This document shows, piece by piece, positions 55,372 through 64,000 of a DNA stretch of 64,000 nt. How positions within the stretch are numbered: the first letter of the stretch is position 1; every line of letters begins with the position of its first letter. This DNA is from SCBR16-9 sp964537975 (GTDB lineage Bacteria; Hydrogenedentota; Hydrogenedentia; Hydrogenedentales; SCBR16-9), in NCBI GenBank assembly GCA_964537975.1, contig CAZIDP010000005.1:74770-138769 (forward strand), written 5' to 3'. The position numbers were made by a program, and so were the translations under genes. The notes under the pieces were generated by a model that made no database searches, was not told the DNA's origin, and worked only from the letters and a program-made list of their open reading frames with translations.

Positions 55372-55646
55372 GGTTAGTTTCCTTGATTTGACCACCTACG
55401 TGGTACATTAAAAAATTGAAACGCTGAACACCTCTCTTACAGCCCACCTATATGATGTCGAATTGGTAATCAGCATGCAACAATTTAGAATACACGGTTA
55501 CATATAGGGGAAATCTTGTTAACTTGTAATGCAAAAAATAGAAAAATTGACGCAGCCCCATCAAAACATGTTGAATAGGTTGATAAATCTGGAAAATATT
55601 ATTTTATCATTGTTTTGAAAATGCATACCAGGAGGATTGCTTGATC

Positions 55647-57011
55647 ATGCAACGAAGAGAATTTTTACGCAACCTGGCCGGAGCCTCAGTGCTAACTATG
55701 TTCAGTCGACATGCCCTTGCTCAAGGAAACAGCAACACTGCTCAGGATAAACCACCCAATATCGTTTTGATCGTTTCTGACGATCAGGACTGGGGTGATT
55801 ATTCATTCATGGGGCACCCTTCAATTCAAACACCAAACCTGGATCGGTTAGCAGAACAAAGCTTGCTTTTTACCCGAGGATGGGTAACCGCACCGCTGTG
55901 TTGTCCCTCACTGGGATCAATGGTAACGGGGTTGCACCCCCATCAAAATAAAATTACCAGCAACGATCCCCCATTCGATGATGTTGGACAGCAACATGGC
56001 CCCACCACCTGGTCTGAAGAACGCATTGCCCTGCGCAGACGTATGGAACGCCTGTATACAGAATCTCCCACTTTGCCCCGGCTTCTGGCCGAAAAGGGCT
56101 ACCTCTCCCACCAGTCCGGCAAATGGTGGGGTGGGCACTACAGCAATGGTGGTTTTACACATGGCATGACACACGGCGACTTTGAACGAGGTGGTCGACA
56201 TGGAGACGTCGGGCTAAGCATCGGTAGAGAAGGCATGGAACCGGTTTTTGACTTTATAGAGGATGCTGGCGAATCACCATTCTTCCTATGGTTTGCACCT
56301 TTTCTACCCCATACACCACACAATCCACCTGAACGCTTAATGGAAAAATATGCTGATAAACATGAGTCCATGTTTGTAGCGCGTTATTGGGCCATGTGTG
56401 AGTGGTGGGACGAAGTTTGCGGCGAATTGCTGGACCATCTGGAAGAAAAGGGCCTCGCTGATAACACCATGGTGTTGTACATATGCGACAATGGATGGAC
56501 TCAACTGGAAGATGAACCGGGATTTCATCCACGATCAAAACGTGCGCCTTATGACTCAGGCGTTCGAACCCCTTTGATGGTCCGCTGGCCTGGCAAAGTC
56601 ACCCCAAGGCGCGATGAACGCACCCTGGTCAACGCAGTTGACCTGGCGCCTACAATACTTCAGGCTTGTGGTATCACCCCGACAAATGATATGCAAGGCA
56701 TCAATCTGCTTGATCAGGAAGCATTGGCATCCCGCAACACCAACTTTGCTGCTGCTTACACCCATGATCATGTAGACATTGAACGTCCTGAATCCAGTCT
56801 GCAATATCTTTGTGTGCAGGAAGGGGAATGGAAACTGATACTACCCAATACAGAGAATACGGACACCGATTATTCACAGCTATTTAATGTTTTTGATGAT
56901 CCTCTGGAGCAAAATAATCTGGCAGAAAATTTCCCTGATAGAGTAAACCATTTGCGATCCCTGTTGAGAGACTGGTGGTTTGAAGGCGAGTCTGCATGTA
57001 TATCGACCTAG
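55647..57011 (+). CDS. Tat-exported sulfatase with CCPSL active-site motif
   Basis: A 454-residue S1-family sulfatase with an N-terminal Tat signal (QRREFLRN, with AQG near residue 27). Metal-binding motifs PNIVLIVSDDQDWGD and GKVTPRRDE, and late CDNGWTQL and DSGVRTPLMVRWPGK are clear. The FGly motif is C85-C86-P87-S88-L89; the usual CxPxR has Leu where Arg normally sits. I recall some S1 subfamilies carrying such a variant (LATLI-like, followed by TGLYPHQ), so activity is not excluded. GGAGG (55631-55635) is 11 nt from ATG 55647 and 5 nt from TTG 55641; ATG gives the more usual Tat signal. A terminator follows. Confidence 0.88.
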   Translation: MQRREFLRNLAGASVLTMFSRHALAQGNSNTAQDKPPNIVLIVSDDQDWGDYSFMGHPSIQTPNLDRLAEQSLLFTRGWVTAPLCCPSLGSMVTGLHPHQNKITSNDPPFDDVGQQHGPTTWSEERIALRRRMERLYTESPTLPRLLAEKGYLSHQSGKWWGGHYSNGGFTHGMTHGDFERGGRHGDVGLSIGREGMEPVFDFIEDAGESPFFLWFAPFLPHTPHNPPERLMEKYADKHESMFVARYWAMCEWWDEVCGELLDHLEEKGLADNTMVLYICDNGWTQLEDEPGFHPRSKRAPYDSGVRTPLMVRWPGKVTPRRDERTLVNAVDLAPTILQACGITPTNDMQGINLLDQEALASRNTNFAAAYTHDHVDIERPESSLQYLCVQEGEWKLILPNTENTDTDYSQLFNVFDDPLEQNNLAENFPDRVNHLRSLLRDWWFEGESACIST

Positions 57012-57052
57012 AAGTTAGCTGATTTATACATATTATACTTATTTAATACAAC

Positions 57053-57089
57053 CTGGAAAACATCTCAGAGCATGTTTTCCAGTTTTTTT
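57053..57089 (+). terminator. Rho-independent terminator after the sulfatase gene
   Basis: A perfect 11-bp stem, CTGGAAAACAT (57053-57063) with ATGTTTTCCAG (57072-57082), 8-nt loop, and seven T (57083-57089). It lies 42 nt after the stop of the sulfatase gene, so the BNR-4 gene at 57173 probably has its own promoter. Confidence 0.9.
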
Positions 57090-57172
57090 GCATCCTGAAG
57101 ACAGTAACATTAAAATATAAAAGAATATAGTACAACAAAATAAAAAACATAATTTTCAGTAGGAAGCACAGC

Positions 57173-59485
57173 ATGATTCACTTTTATCGAATTCCCGTTG
57201 GCATATTGTTATGCCTTGCAACATCGTATATATATGCGGAGGATGATTTGCAGCGAACTATATATGACAGTAATGGGTTTAAGGATATCACCTTTTTTCC
57301 ACTAGGACCATTGCAAAACGTCAGCCACGGCAAAGGACAATGGCACCCTGCATCAGGAAGTGCAGTACCTGGAGAAATTGTGGAGTTTGATGCCAGCCCA
57401 TTTCAACGCGGCCTTCGCCGCTTTCAAACAGCCAACCAACCAATAGATGTAGATTATCTGGATTTTCCACCAGTTGCCAGTGCCACACTCACCATTTCAT
57501 TTGACGCACGAGTATCGACAACAGATTCCAGAACACTCGACATATTTCTGTTACGTCCAGGACATACGCACACAACGGCACAGGCTTCTGTTTTGATATG
57601 GGGATACGAACCAGGACACCTCTCATATTTTGATGGTCAATATCACCGCCTTGCACCAATTAATACTGAGTGGAATCACTATGAGATACGACATAATTTA
57701 TCCGAGAATACTTTTGACCTTATTGTTAATGCTGAAACTATTGGAAGTGGATTAACTTGGAGAAATCGATTCGCTCCAGACACAGAATTTGGTCGGCTTC
57801 GTATTGGTAGTATACGTGGCAATGCAGGTGAATACGCTGACATTACCAATTTACGGATTACCAGTTCACCCACACCACCAGCAATCAATATCAGTGCGCC
57901 TCTGGCACCTGGAGGGTTGGTCTCCCCTTCGGATGGATTTCAGTTTCAGATCATTGACGAGAAACCGGAAAGTATACATGCTGTTGAGATCATGCTGAAT
58001 GATAACGATGTCAGTGAAAATGTATTGAAATCTGTTGAACTAGACAGTATAAACTTTGTTTATTTAGACCTTGAGCCGGATTCTGCATACAAGGCAAGCA
58101 TCACCGCTTCGAATGATTTTGGAACTTCAACCAGGGATATATCTTTCTACACGTATACCAATAAAGTCGATGGATATCGTGGCATCTGGTTTACCCTGGG
58201 GCAGATGTCGGGTGTATACGGTGACAAATATTCTGCGGGTTCTGCTTTTGCCTGGCCACATACCTTGACACCCATGGCTGTATACGCACCAGAAGTTGAC
58301 AAAACTTTTTTTGTTTATGGTGGGGTGACCGATACCAAAGAACGTTACCTCCTGATTATGGCTTCATATTATGATCACGCCAACCACCGCGTCCCCCAGC
58401 CTACCATTGTCCGTGATCAGCTTGGTGTCGACGATCCGCACGACAATCCCAGCTTAACCATTGATCCGGATGGGTATATCTGGGTATTCATCGCAGGACG
58501 AGGTCGGGCACGGCCGGGTCAGATATTTCGCAGTACAGCGCCTTATTCCATAGAGGAGTTTGAATTGATGGATTCCAGAGAACAGACATACTCACAAATC
58601 TGGACCGTGCCTGAAAAAGGTTTTTTTCATCTGTTGACAAAATACACACACGGCAGAGAACTGTACTGGGAAACCAGCAGGGATGGAAACACCTGGAGTG
58701 AGCAGAATAAACTTGCAGGTTTTGGCGGACATTACCAGGTAAGCCGATTACACAACAAAAAAGTCGGGACTGCTTTTAATTATCACCCAGGGGGTAATGT
58801 AGATCGCAGAACCAACCTCTATTACATGGAGACTTCAGACTTTGGAGACACCTGGAGTACAATTGATGGCCAATCCTTGGAAACTCCACTTAATGAATTA
58901 CAAAATGCAGCATTAATTACTGATTATGAAACACAGGGCAAAAACGTCTATATCCTGAAACTGCTTTTTGACAGTGCGGGTCATCCAGCCATTCTGTATC
59001 TGACCAGTAGTGGATTTGCCCCAGGGCCAGACAATGCTCCCCGGAGCTGGAAAATTGCGCGATGGGATGGAGGCAAATGGATCACCAGCCACATAACTGA
59101 TTCAGACCACAATTATGATGTAGGCAGTTTCTATATTAATGAAGACCATTGGGCACTTATTGCTCCGGCGTTGACCGGTCCGCAGCCGTACCATACAGGG
59201 GGCGAAGTAGGATTGTGGATATCCACCGACCAAGGTGCAAATTGGAAACTCGACAAGCAGGTAACAGAAAACAGTCCCTTCAACCATTCCTACTTACGTC
59301 GCCCACATAATCCGGCAGAACCATTTTATTGCTTGTGGGCAGATGGAGACTCCAGTCAATTATCGATTTCGCGACTTTTTTTTACAAATTCAGATGGAAG
59401 TAAGCTTTACATGTTACCTTACACCATGGACACAGAATTAGCGGAGCCAAGCCTCCTCGATCCACCTGTTCCACCAAAACCATAA
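57173..59485 (+). CDS. secreted BNR-4 beta-propeller with N-terminal beta-sandwich domains
   Basis: A 770-residue exported protein: signal peptide (MIHFYRIPVGILLCLATSYIYA), a LamG-like beta-sandwich (about 30-230), a fibronectin-III-like linker (about 240-325), and a BNR-4 domain (about 328-765) matching the protein at 3467-4867. Shared blocks include YDHANH/YYDHET, DPHDNPS, GRGRARPG, GGHYQVS and TGGEVGLW. H402 and H423 are 21 residues apart as in the paralogue. AGGAAG precedes the ATG. Position beside a sulfatase and GH127 fits a sulfated-polysaccharide locus; a lyase activity is inferred from fold and His spacing and needs alignment to confirm. Confidence 0.82.
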   Translation: MIHFYRIPVGILLCLATSYIYAEDDLQRTIYDSNGFKDITFFPLGPLQNVSHGKGQWHPASGSAVPGEIVEFDASPFQRGLRRFQTANQPIDVDYLDFPPVASATLTISFDARVSTTDSRTLDIFLLRPGHTHTTAQASVLIWGYEPGHLSYFDGQYHRLAPINTEWNHYEIRHNLSENTFDLIVNAETIGSGLTWRNRFAPDTEFGRLRIGSIRGNAGEYADITNLRITSSPTPPAINISAPLAPGGLVSPSDGFQFQIIDEKPESIHAVEIMLNDNDVSENVLKSVELDSINFVYLDLEPDSAYKASITASNDFGTSTRDISFYTYTNKVDGYRGIWFTLGQMSGVYGDKYSAGSAFAWPHTLTPMAVYAPEVDKTFFVYGGVTDTKERYLLIMASYYDHANHRVPQPTIVRDQLGVDDPHDNPSLTIDPDGYIWVFIAGRGRARPGQIFRSTAPYSIEEFELMDSREQTYSQIWTVPEKGFFHLLTKYTHGRELYWETSRDGNTWSEQNKLAGFGGHYQVSRLHNKKVGTAFNYHPGGNVDRRTNLYYMETSDFGDTWSTIDGQSLETPLNELQNAALITDYETQGKNVYILKLLFDSAGHPAILYLTSSGFAPGPDNAPRSWKIARWDGGKWITSHITDSDHNYDVGSFYINEDHWALIAPALTGPQPYHTGGEVGLWISTDQGANWKLDKQVTENSPFNHSYLRRPHNPAEPFYCLWADGDSSQLSISRLFFTNSDGSKLYMLPYTMDTELAEPSLLDPPVPPKP

Positions 59486-59672
59486 AATATTTTACGTTGT
59501 TGCACTTTACGTCGCTTTCCCCTTATTATGGAGTCAAGGTTAATTTGGTAATACTTTTATTGCTGTAAAAAAAAATACGTCATCAATTATGTTTTACTTA
59601 ACGTAAGCAACATTAAAGTGATTGACTGGATTTTACTTGATGATTTTTCGTATAAATAAAACTTGACTGTGG

Positions 59673-59733
59673 CCAATGAAATCGGTGTGTGACTTCATTG
59701 GTAATTCTTAAGAACCAAACAGGAGCTACTCCT
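59673..59733 (+). promoter_or_regulatory. structured leader before the acetyltransferase gene
   Basis: Two hairpins precede the gene: CCAATGAA (59673-59680) with TTCATTGG (59694-59701), and AGGAG (59721-59725) with CTCCT (59729-59733). The second stem lies directly before the ribosome site AAAGGGGG, and its CTCCT arm could pair with that site instead. This could be a translational switch, but no known riboswitch is recognised. Confidence 0.4.
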
Positions 59734-59749
59734 AAAGGGGGATAACTTT

Positions 59750-60943
59750 ATGGAAATTCCACAGTTCGAAGACAACATCACGGTTCGGGAACCCCAAGAC
59801 AGCGAAAAACAGGCTCTGGCGCGAATAGGCACCAGGGCCTTTAATTGTAATGCGCTGGATTGGTACCCCGACAAACACACGCTCGCCGCTTATGATCTCT
59901 CTGGCAATCCTGTCGCAGTGTTGATTATGACACCGCAAGACATGTGGTGGGGAGATGATCAGGTACCCGGTGCTGCCATCAGTGGTGTTGCAACTGATCC
60001 TGGTGAACAGAAAAAAGGGTTCGCGGGGGGGTTGCTGGTCAACAGCATCAACCGTCTGCGCGAACAAGGCAAAGCTGTTTGTCCACTGTGGCCTTTTTCT
60101 TTTGCCTATTACCGTAAGTATGGTTGGGAAATGGCCACACGTGACTTACGACTTCGTGCCTGGCCAGGCTTGCTCCACAAATTGCCCACTATAGATGCTG
60201 TTGTTCGACCAGCCACAGCCAACGACAGGACTGGTTTAATGGCAATTTACCGGGCCAGTGCGCGCATTACCAATGCGCAATCAGTTCGTGACGTGGAATG
60301 GTGGAGTAAAGAATGGAATGATGAAATACTTTTACGTACATTGGTTTTAGAGGAGAAAGATGGCACACTCTCTGGCTATCTTCGTTACAAGACTCAGGCA
60401 CGCAACCAAGCTGATGGTGTTGATGTAGAAGTGGAAGAGCTGCAATCACCAAGCTACACCATACAGGCAGCATTGGCCCATGCGCTTCCCGACTTTATCC
60501 CAAAAGTTGACCAATGTTACTTTACTTTACCTCAAAACAGTCTCTTGCCGGAACTTTTTCCAGACCGTGTCCCAATCGAGTATGTTGCCCGCTTGCAGTT
60601 ACGGGTACTTGACGTCAAGAACGCAGTTAAATCGATCACCGTGGACCCTGGCTTGAAAGGCCGTTTGTCTTTTGATATCACAGATTGGGTAGTCTCCAGA
60701 GATAAATTACTACATTATATCTTGGATGTAGAGTCAGGGAATATTGACGTTACTACAGAACATGATCCCAATGCATTTGTCTGCAACATCAACACCTTCA
60801 CAAGATTATTTTCTGGTGCTTTTAAAACAGTACAAGCACGTGAGTTGGGACTTCTCACCCGAGGGACACCAGAAATGGCCCAACTTTGTGACAAAATATT
60901 CAATCAAAGAGCGCCATTCCGCTCGCCAATTGAATTGGGATAA
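59750..60943 (+). CDS. Eis-like GNAT acetyltransferase with SCP2-type C-terminal domain
   Basis: A 397-residue cytoplasmic protein with two GNAT folds and a C-terminal sterol-carrier-like domain, the three-part plan of Eis-type enhanced-survival acetyltransferases. The acetyl-CoA loop is ISGVATDPGEQKKGFAGGLL (about 76-95); FAYYRKYGWE follows, as in Eis. SCP2-like segment: LSFDITDWVV and NINTFTRLFSG. Eis proteins acetylate amines, including aminoglycosides, but this subgroup has broad substrates. AAAGGGGG is about 9 nt before the ATG, within a structured leader. No partner gene is apparent; it converges on murG. Confidence 0.85.
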   Translation: MEIPQFEDNITVREPQDSEKQALARIGTRAFNCNALDWYPDKHTLAAYDLSGNPVAVLIMTPQDMWWGDDQVPGAAISGVATDPGEQKKGFAGGLLVNSINRLREQGKAVCPLWPFSFAYYRKYGWEMATRDLRLRAWPGLLHKLPTIDAVVRPATANDRTGLMAIYRASARITNAQSVRDVEWWSKEWNDEILLRTLVLEEKDGTLSGYLRYKTQARNQADGVDVEVEELQSPSYTIQAALAHALPDFIPKVDQCYFTLPQNSLLPELFPDRVPIEYVARLQLRVLDVKNAVKSITVDPGLKGRLSFDITDWVVSRDKLLHYILDVESGNIDVTTEHDPNAFVCNINTFTRLFSGAFKTVQARELGLLTRGTPEMAQLCDKIFNQRAPFRSPIELG

Positions 60944-61018
60944 CTTGAATTCTGAATATCCAATATCAATTAAACCATTGAAATGCAGGTTTTCCCAGCG
61001 AAGATTAGCAACGTTCGT

Positions 61019-62128
61019 TTAATTTGATGACTTTTCTGTGCCGAAGACCAGTTGCATCAGGTCTTCCACAATCGATTCAGCAGCCACTGGTTTCGCAAAT
61101 GTCCGGGCGGCTTGGCTCATACGGTCAAGTCGCTCGGTGTCATTGAGAATACCCAACATTGTGGATTTTAATAACTCGCCTGAAAGCTCTTTGTCCAAGA
61201 TACAAACCGCTGCCCCTTTGTCTTCAAAAGCACGTGCATTCTGTTCTTGATGATTATCGGTTGCATGGGGGTAGGGAATCAGGAGTGAAGGTTTTGCCAT
61301 GGCTGCTATTTCCGCGGTACTGGACGCACCAGCTCGGCTGACTATCAAATCAGCAGCAGCAAAAGCTTGTGGCATGTCGTCGATATAGGGGAATGTCCGA
61401 ATATCAGAAGCAACTTTCAAGGCATGCGTACGTGCCATTAAAAAATCACTTTTTCCAGTCATCCAAATCACCTGGATTAAATCATTTGGAATATTCGACA
61501 ATGCCTCCATCAACGCCACATTAATTGTATGCGCCCCTTGGCTACCACCACACACCAGTACCGTGGGTAAATCAGGGGATAACCCCAATGCTTCTCGTGC
61601 AGTATTTTTGTCTGGCGGATCGATGAAGCCTGAGCGCACGGGATTACCAACTACGATAGCTCTCTCGTCAGGATAATTACCCACAGTTTCACTATAGCTC
61701 AAATATATCCGATCTGCTTTATGCGCCAACATACGATTCGCCAAACCAAGCGTTTTGTTTTGTTCATGTATTACGGTTGGTACTCCCAACCGCTGTGCTG
61801 TCCACATCAATGGCAGTGAAACATAGCCGCCGACACCTAAAACCAATTGCGGTTGAAAGGCACGGATATAAAGTGAAGCGCGAAAAAATGAATACAATAA
61901 TTTGATACCAACCCATACACGGCGTAATGAAAAACGACGTGGCCAGCCAGAAACAGGCAGACTCCGGAAAGGAATACCACTTCGTTCACATATAGATTCT
62001 TCCAGTTTTCCCTTGCAACCAACCCATTGCAGCAATAATTGGGAATCCCGGCGACGAAGTTCTTCGATGACAGCCAACGCGGGGGAGGTATGTCCTCCCG
62101 TTCCTCCACCTGTAATCATGATTCGCAT
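61019..62128 (-). CDS. murG: MurG, lipid II-forming N-acetylglucosaminyltransferase
   Basis: A 369-residue peripheral membrane GT28 enzyme that adds GlcNAc to lipid I to form lipid II. The N-terminal motif GGGTGGHTSPA (residues 7-17), the loop GVGGYVSLP, the HEQN region and the C-terminal GGSQGAHTIN and SRAGASSTAEIAAM motifs are all present. Length matches MurG (350-375). It follows ftsW by 44 nt and ends the visible division-and-cell-wall run, since murC, normally next, is not here. It converges on the acetyltransferase gene. Confidence 0.96.
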   Translation of the reverse strand: MRIMITGGGTGGHTSPALAVIEELRRRDSQLLLQWVGCKGKLEESICERSGIPFRSLPVSGWPRRFSLRRVWVGIKLLYSFFRASLYIRAFQPQLVLGVGGYVSLPLMWTAQRLGVPTVIHEQNKTLGLANRMLAHKADRIYLSYSETVGNYPDERAIVVGNPVRSGFIDPPDKNTAREALGLSPDLPTVLVCGGSQGAHTINVALMEALSNIPNDLIQVIWMTGKSDFLMARTHALKVASDIRTFPYIDDMPQAFAAADLIVSRAGASSTAEIAAMAKPSLLIPYPHATDNHQEQNARAFEDKGAAVCILDKELSGELLKSTMLGILNDTERLDRMSQAARTFAKPVAAESIVEDLMQLVFGTEKSSN

Positions 62129-62172
62129 ATGGGTGAGGTTATCTCCAGTATTTTAAAATCGAAACTAAACAC

Positions 62173-63297
62173 TTACGCAGGTACTGCAACCCTGCGGCGA
62201 TGTTTTGGTGTTTTATTGGGATCAAATGCCTGAACGCCAACATTAACCAATACACCGGTCATAGCCATGAAAACAATCAAGGCTGTTCCGCCATAACTAA
62301 TGAACGGCAATGGCAATCCTTTTGTCGGCAACAGCCCTATCGTCACTGCCATAATAAAAATTGCTTGTAAACCAATTGCAGTAACTATACCCACAGCCAG
62401 CATGGTACCAAAGAAATCCTGAGCATTTGCAGCTACCCGCAGACCATTAAAAATCAATAATGCGAAAAGTCCCAGCACAATCATAGTACCAAGCAAACCG
62501 AATTCTTCACCGATAACCGCAAAGATAAAGTCCGTATCTGCGGCGGGCAAATAGCCCAGTTTTTGTTCTCCTGCCCCGGCCCCTCTTCCCATCCAGGAAC
62601 CTTGGGCAAATGCAGATAGAGATTGTATCAGGTGCCAACCAGCGCTGTCGCGATAGGCCCAGGGATCAATGAAAGCGACCATACGCTGCATTCGGTGTGG
62701 GAAGTAGATAATCAAAGAAGAAGCAGCAACAATCATGGGTGCCAGACACAAGCCAACCCATAACCATCTGGCACCTGCAACGATAACCATCACAAACGCG
62801 GTAGCCATCATCAACATGGGAATACCAATATCACGCTGCAACACGACTAATCCGGAAAAAAACAATGCAATTAAAATGGGCGGCAAGAATCCACGGAAGA
62901 ATTCATGGGCATGTTCACGGTTATTGCTTATTTTCACTGCCAACAACAATATTAAACCGAACTTAGCAAATTCTGACGGTTGAAACTGGAAACCTGCCAG
63001 GTTTAACCAACGTTGTGCACCATCCACGGTTTTACCGAATCCAGGCATCAATACCAACCCCAGCAAAAGCAATGAGATGAATACTATCAGCCGAAAAATC
63101 CCCTTATCGCGCAGACGGTGATAATCAAAGCGTATTGTAAACCCCATGGCAAACATACCAATCCCAACAAATGTCAATTGGCGATATAGTTTCCCAACTG
63201 AATCACTTAATGCTGCACTTGAGCTGTACACCATAAGAATACCCGTGGCAACCAGCGCCAAAACTGTAGTGATTATGATGATTGTTTCTTTTCTCAT
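62173..63297 (-). CDS. ftsW: FtsW, SEDS peptidoglycan polymerase of the divisome
   Basis: A 374-residue inner-membrane protein with about ten helices, a SEDS glycosyltransferase that polymerises lipid II at the septum. Conserved segments: RFDYHRLRDKGIFR, QPSEFAKFGLILLLA, RDIGIPMLMM, GRGAGAGEQKLGYLPAADTDFIFAVIGEEFGLLG and LPFISYGGTALI. The catalytic Asp of the TDFIFA(V)IGEE loop is present. Its start overlaps the murD stop by 4 nt, typical of the dcw cluster, where it is the FtsW paralogue rather than RodA. Confidence 0.95.
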   Translation of the reverse strand: MRKETIIIITTVLALVATGILMVYSSSAALSDSVGKLYRQLTFVGIGMFAMGFTIRFDYHRLRDKGIFRLIVFISLLLLGLVLMPGFGKTVDGAQRWLNLAGFQFQPSEFAKFGLILLLAVKISNNREHAHEFFRGFLPPILIALFFSGLVVLQRDIGIPMLMMATAFVMVIVAGARWLWVGLCLAPMIVAASSLIIYFPHRMQRMVAFIDPWAYRDSAGWHLIQSLSAFAQGSWMGRGAGAGEQKLGYLPAADTDFIFAVIGEEFGLLGTMIVLGLFALLIFNGLRVAANAQDFFGTMLAVGIVTAIGLQAIFIMAVTIGLLPTKGLPLPFISYGGTALIVFMAMTGVLVNVGVQAFDPNKTPKHRRRVAVPA

Positions 63298-64000
63298 GTA
63301 CCCAGCATCTCCTCTGCCGATATGCTGCAGTGCTTTACCAAATTATGTACCAGCTCCTTGAAGTCATCTCCACGCGACTCAAAATTATCATACATATCAA
63401 AACTGGCACAGCCAGGTGACAACAACACCACACCACCAGTAGGCGTGGATGAAAATGCCTGCTCTACAGCATCCTGCATGGAAGTAGCACGTTTGAAGGG
63501 AACAATATCACCAAAAGCAGCCTCAAATTTAGGTGCGTCTTCACCCAAGGTAACCAAACAAGTTACTTTATCCTGAATCAAAGGACGCAGCACCGTGTAA
63601 TCGCTTCCCTTACCCTGCCCGCCAGCAATCAACGTCAAAGGTTTGTCAAAACTCTCCAAAGCAACACGCAAACTGTCAATATTTGTCGATTTGGAATCAT
63701 TATAAAACTGAACGCCATCAATCGAAGCTACCGGCTCTATCCTATGCTCAACCGCGAGAAATGAACGCATCCCCTGCAAAGTAGCTTCCCATGAGAATGA
63801 TCCGGCACGCATCATAGTCAAAGCAGCCAGGGCATTTGACAAATTATGATTTCCAGGTAAAGTAAAATCACTGCATTGCGCGACGGTTGCGCCTGTCTCA
63901 TCGAGTATTGTATCTCCATCTACCCAGAGCCCACATGGTACCGGTTCTTTCAGACTGAAATAGTGAATTACCGGGTGTTTACTATGCTCCAAGTACCTAT
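63294..64000 (-). CDS. murD: MurD, UDP-MurNAc-L-alanine:D-glutamate ligase (partial, N-terminus off the window)
   Basis: The C-terminal 235 residues or so of MurD, a cytoplasmic ATP-dependent Mur ligase, open to the window edge. GNHNLSNALAALTM, FYNDSKSTNIDSLRVALESF, LIAGGQGKGSDYTVL and LLSPGCASFDMYDNFESRGDDF are the usual late MurD motifs. The N-terminal UDP-binding domain and the P-loop (GTNGK) lie outside the window, upstream. A TTG at 63992 is not a real start. Stop overlaps the ftsW start. Together with ftsW and murG it forms a dcw segment. Confidence 0.95.
   Translation of the reverse strand, partial: RYLEHSKHPVIHYFSLKEPVPCGLWVDGDTILDETGATVAQCSDFTLPGNHNLSNALAALTMMRAGSFSWEATLQGMRSFLAVEHRIEPVASIDGVQFYNDSKSTNIDSLRVALESFDKPLTLIAGGQGKGSDYTVLRPLIQDKVTCLVTLGEDAPKFEAAFGDIVPFKRATSMQDAVEQAFSSTPTGGVVLLSPGCASFDMYDNFESRGDDFKELVHNLVKHCSISAEEMLGT

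Noticed and set aside
1..64000. tRNA, rRNA, CRISPR array, insertion sequence, prophage or origin
   Set aside because: I looked for spaced direct repeats, terminal inverted repeats, transposase or integrase motifs and tRNA-like T-loops in the intergenic regions and found none I could support.

Overview
The window (about 43-45% GC by eye) looks like chromosome from a Gram-negative, polysaccharide-degrading bacterium. Outer-membrane biogenesis genes (LptE and a BamD-like TPR protein), a full MoxR/Bat operon, large secreted beta-helix and beta-propeller proteins, a sulfatase, a GH127 enzyme and a CotH/lamin-tail protein together suggest the PVC superphylum or a neighbouring lineage such as Hydrogenedentota. 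That placement is an inference from gene content; there is no rRNA or tRNA gene here to confirm it.

Layout. 1-8.5 kb: a partial membrane-protein gene, a PilB/GspE-type ATPase lacking its N-terminal domain, a receiver/GGDEF protein that has lost its catalytic residues, a secreted BNR-4 beta-propeller, an Rrf2 regulator plus di-iron Ric repair pair, a decayed fragment of an NAD-dependent DNA ligase gene, and an intact PAS-GGDEF cyclase behind a near-consensus promoter. 8.7-11.3 kb (minus): bamD-like, lptE, holA. 11.6-15 kb: a secreted protein with two pectate-lyase-type beta-helices. 15-29.2 kb (minus): a twelve-gene same-strand run starting with MoxR, DUF58, BatA, BatB, BatC-like, BatD and BatE proteins and continuing into glnD and degP, ending at a strong terminator. 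29.6-40 kb: a receiver/HD-GYP protein, a GH15-like secreted protein coupled to an unknown membrane protein, three small unknowns, then trkA with two tandem trkH paralogues. 40-43 kb (minus): an ECF sigma factor and recG. 43-52.5 kb: a GH2-like protein missing its usual catalytic residues, an FAD amine-oxidase-like protein, a LOG-family hydrolase, a CotH/LTD protein that seems to start at ATT, and a CBS-pair protein. 52.5-59.5 kb: GH127, sulfatase and a second BNR-4 protein, a small sulfated-polysaccharide locus. 59.7-64 kb: an Eis-like acetyltransferase, then murD (partial), ftsW and murG on the minus strand.

How the parts fit. Three c-di-GMP proteins (an intact cyclase, an HD-GYP phosphodiesterase and a degenerate protein that keeps an I-site-like motif next to a pilus ATPase) suggest second-messenger control of a surface machine. 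The BNR-4, sulfatase, GH127 and beta-helix proteins point to use of algal-type anionic polysaccharide; the two BNR-4 proteins carry a His pair resembling propeller-type ulvan lyases. No CRISPR array, prophage, insertion sequence or RNA gene was recognised. The best candidates for something undescribed are the pseudo-receiver/pseudo-GGDEF protein beside the pilus ATPase, and the translationally coupled pair at 30810-34108.
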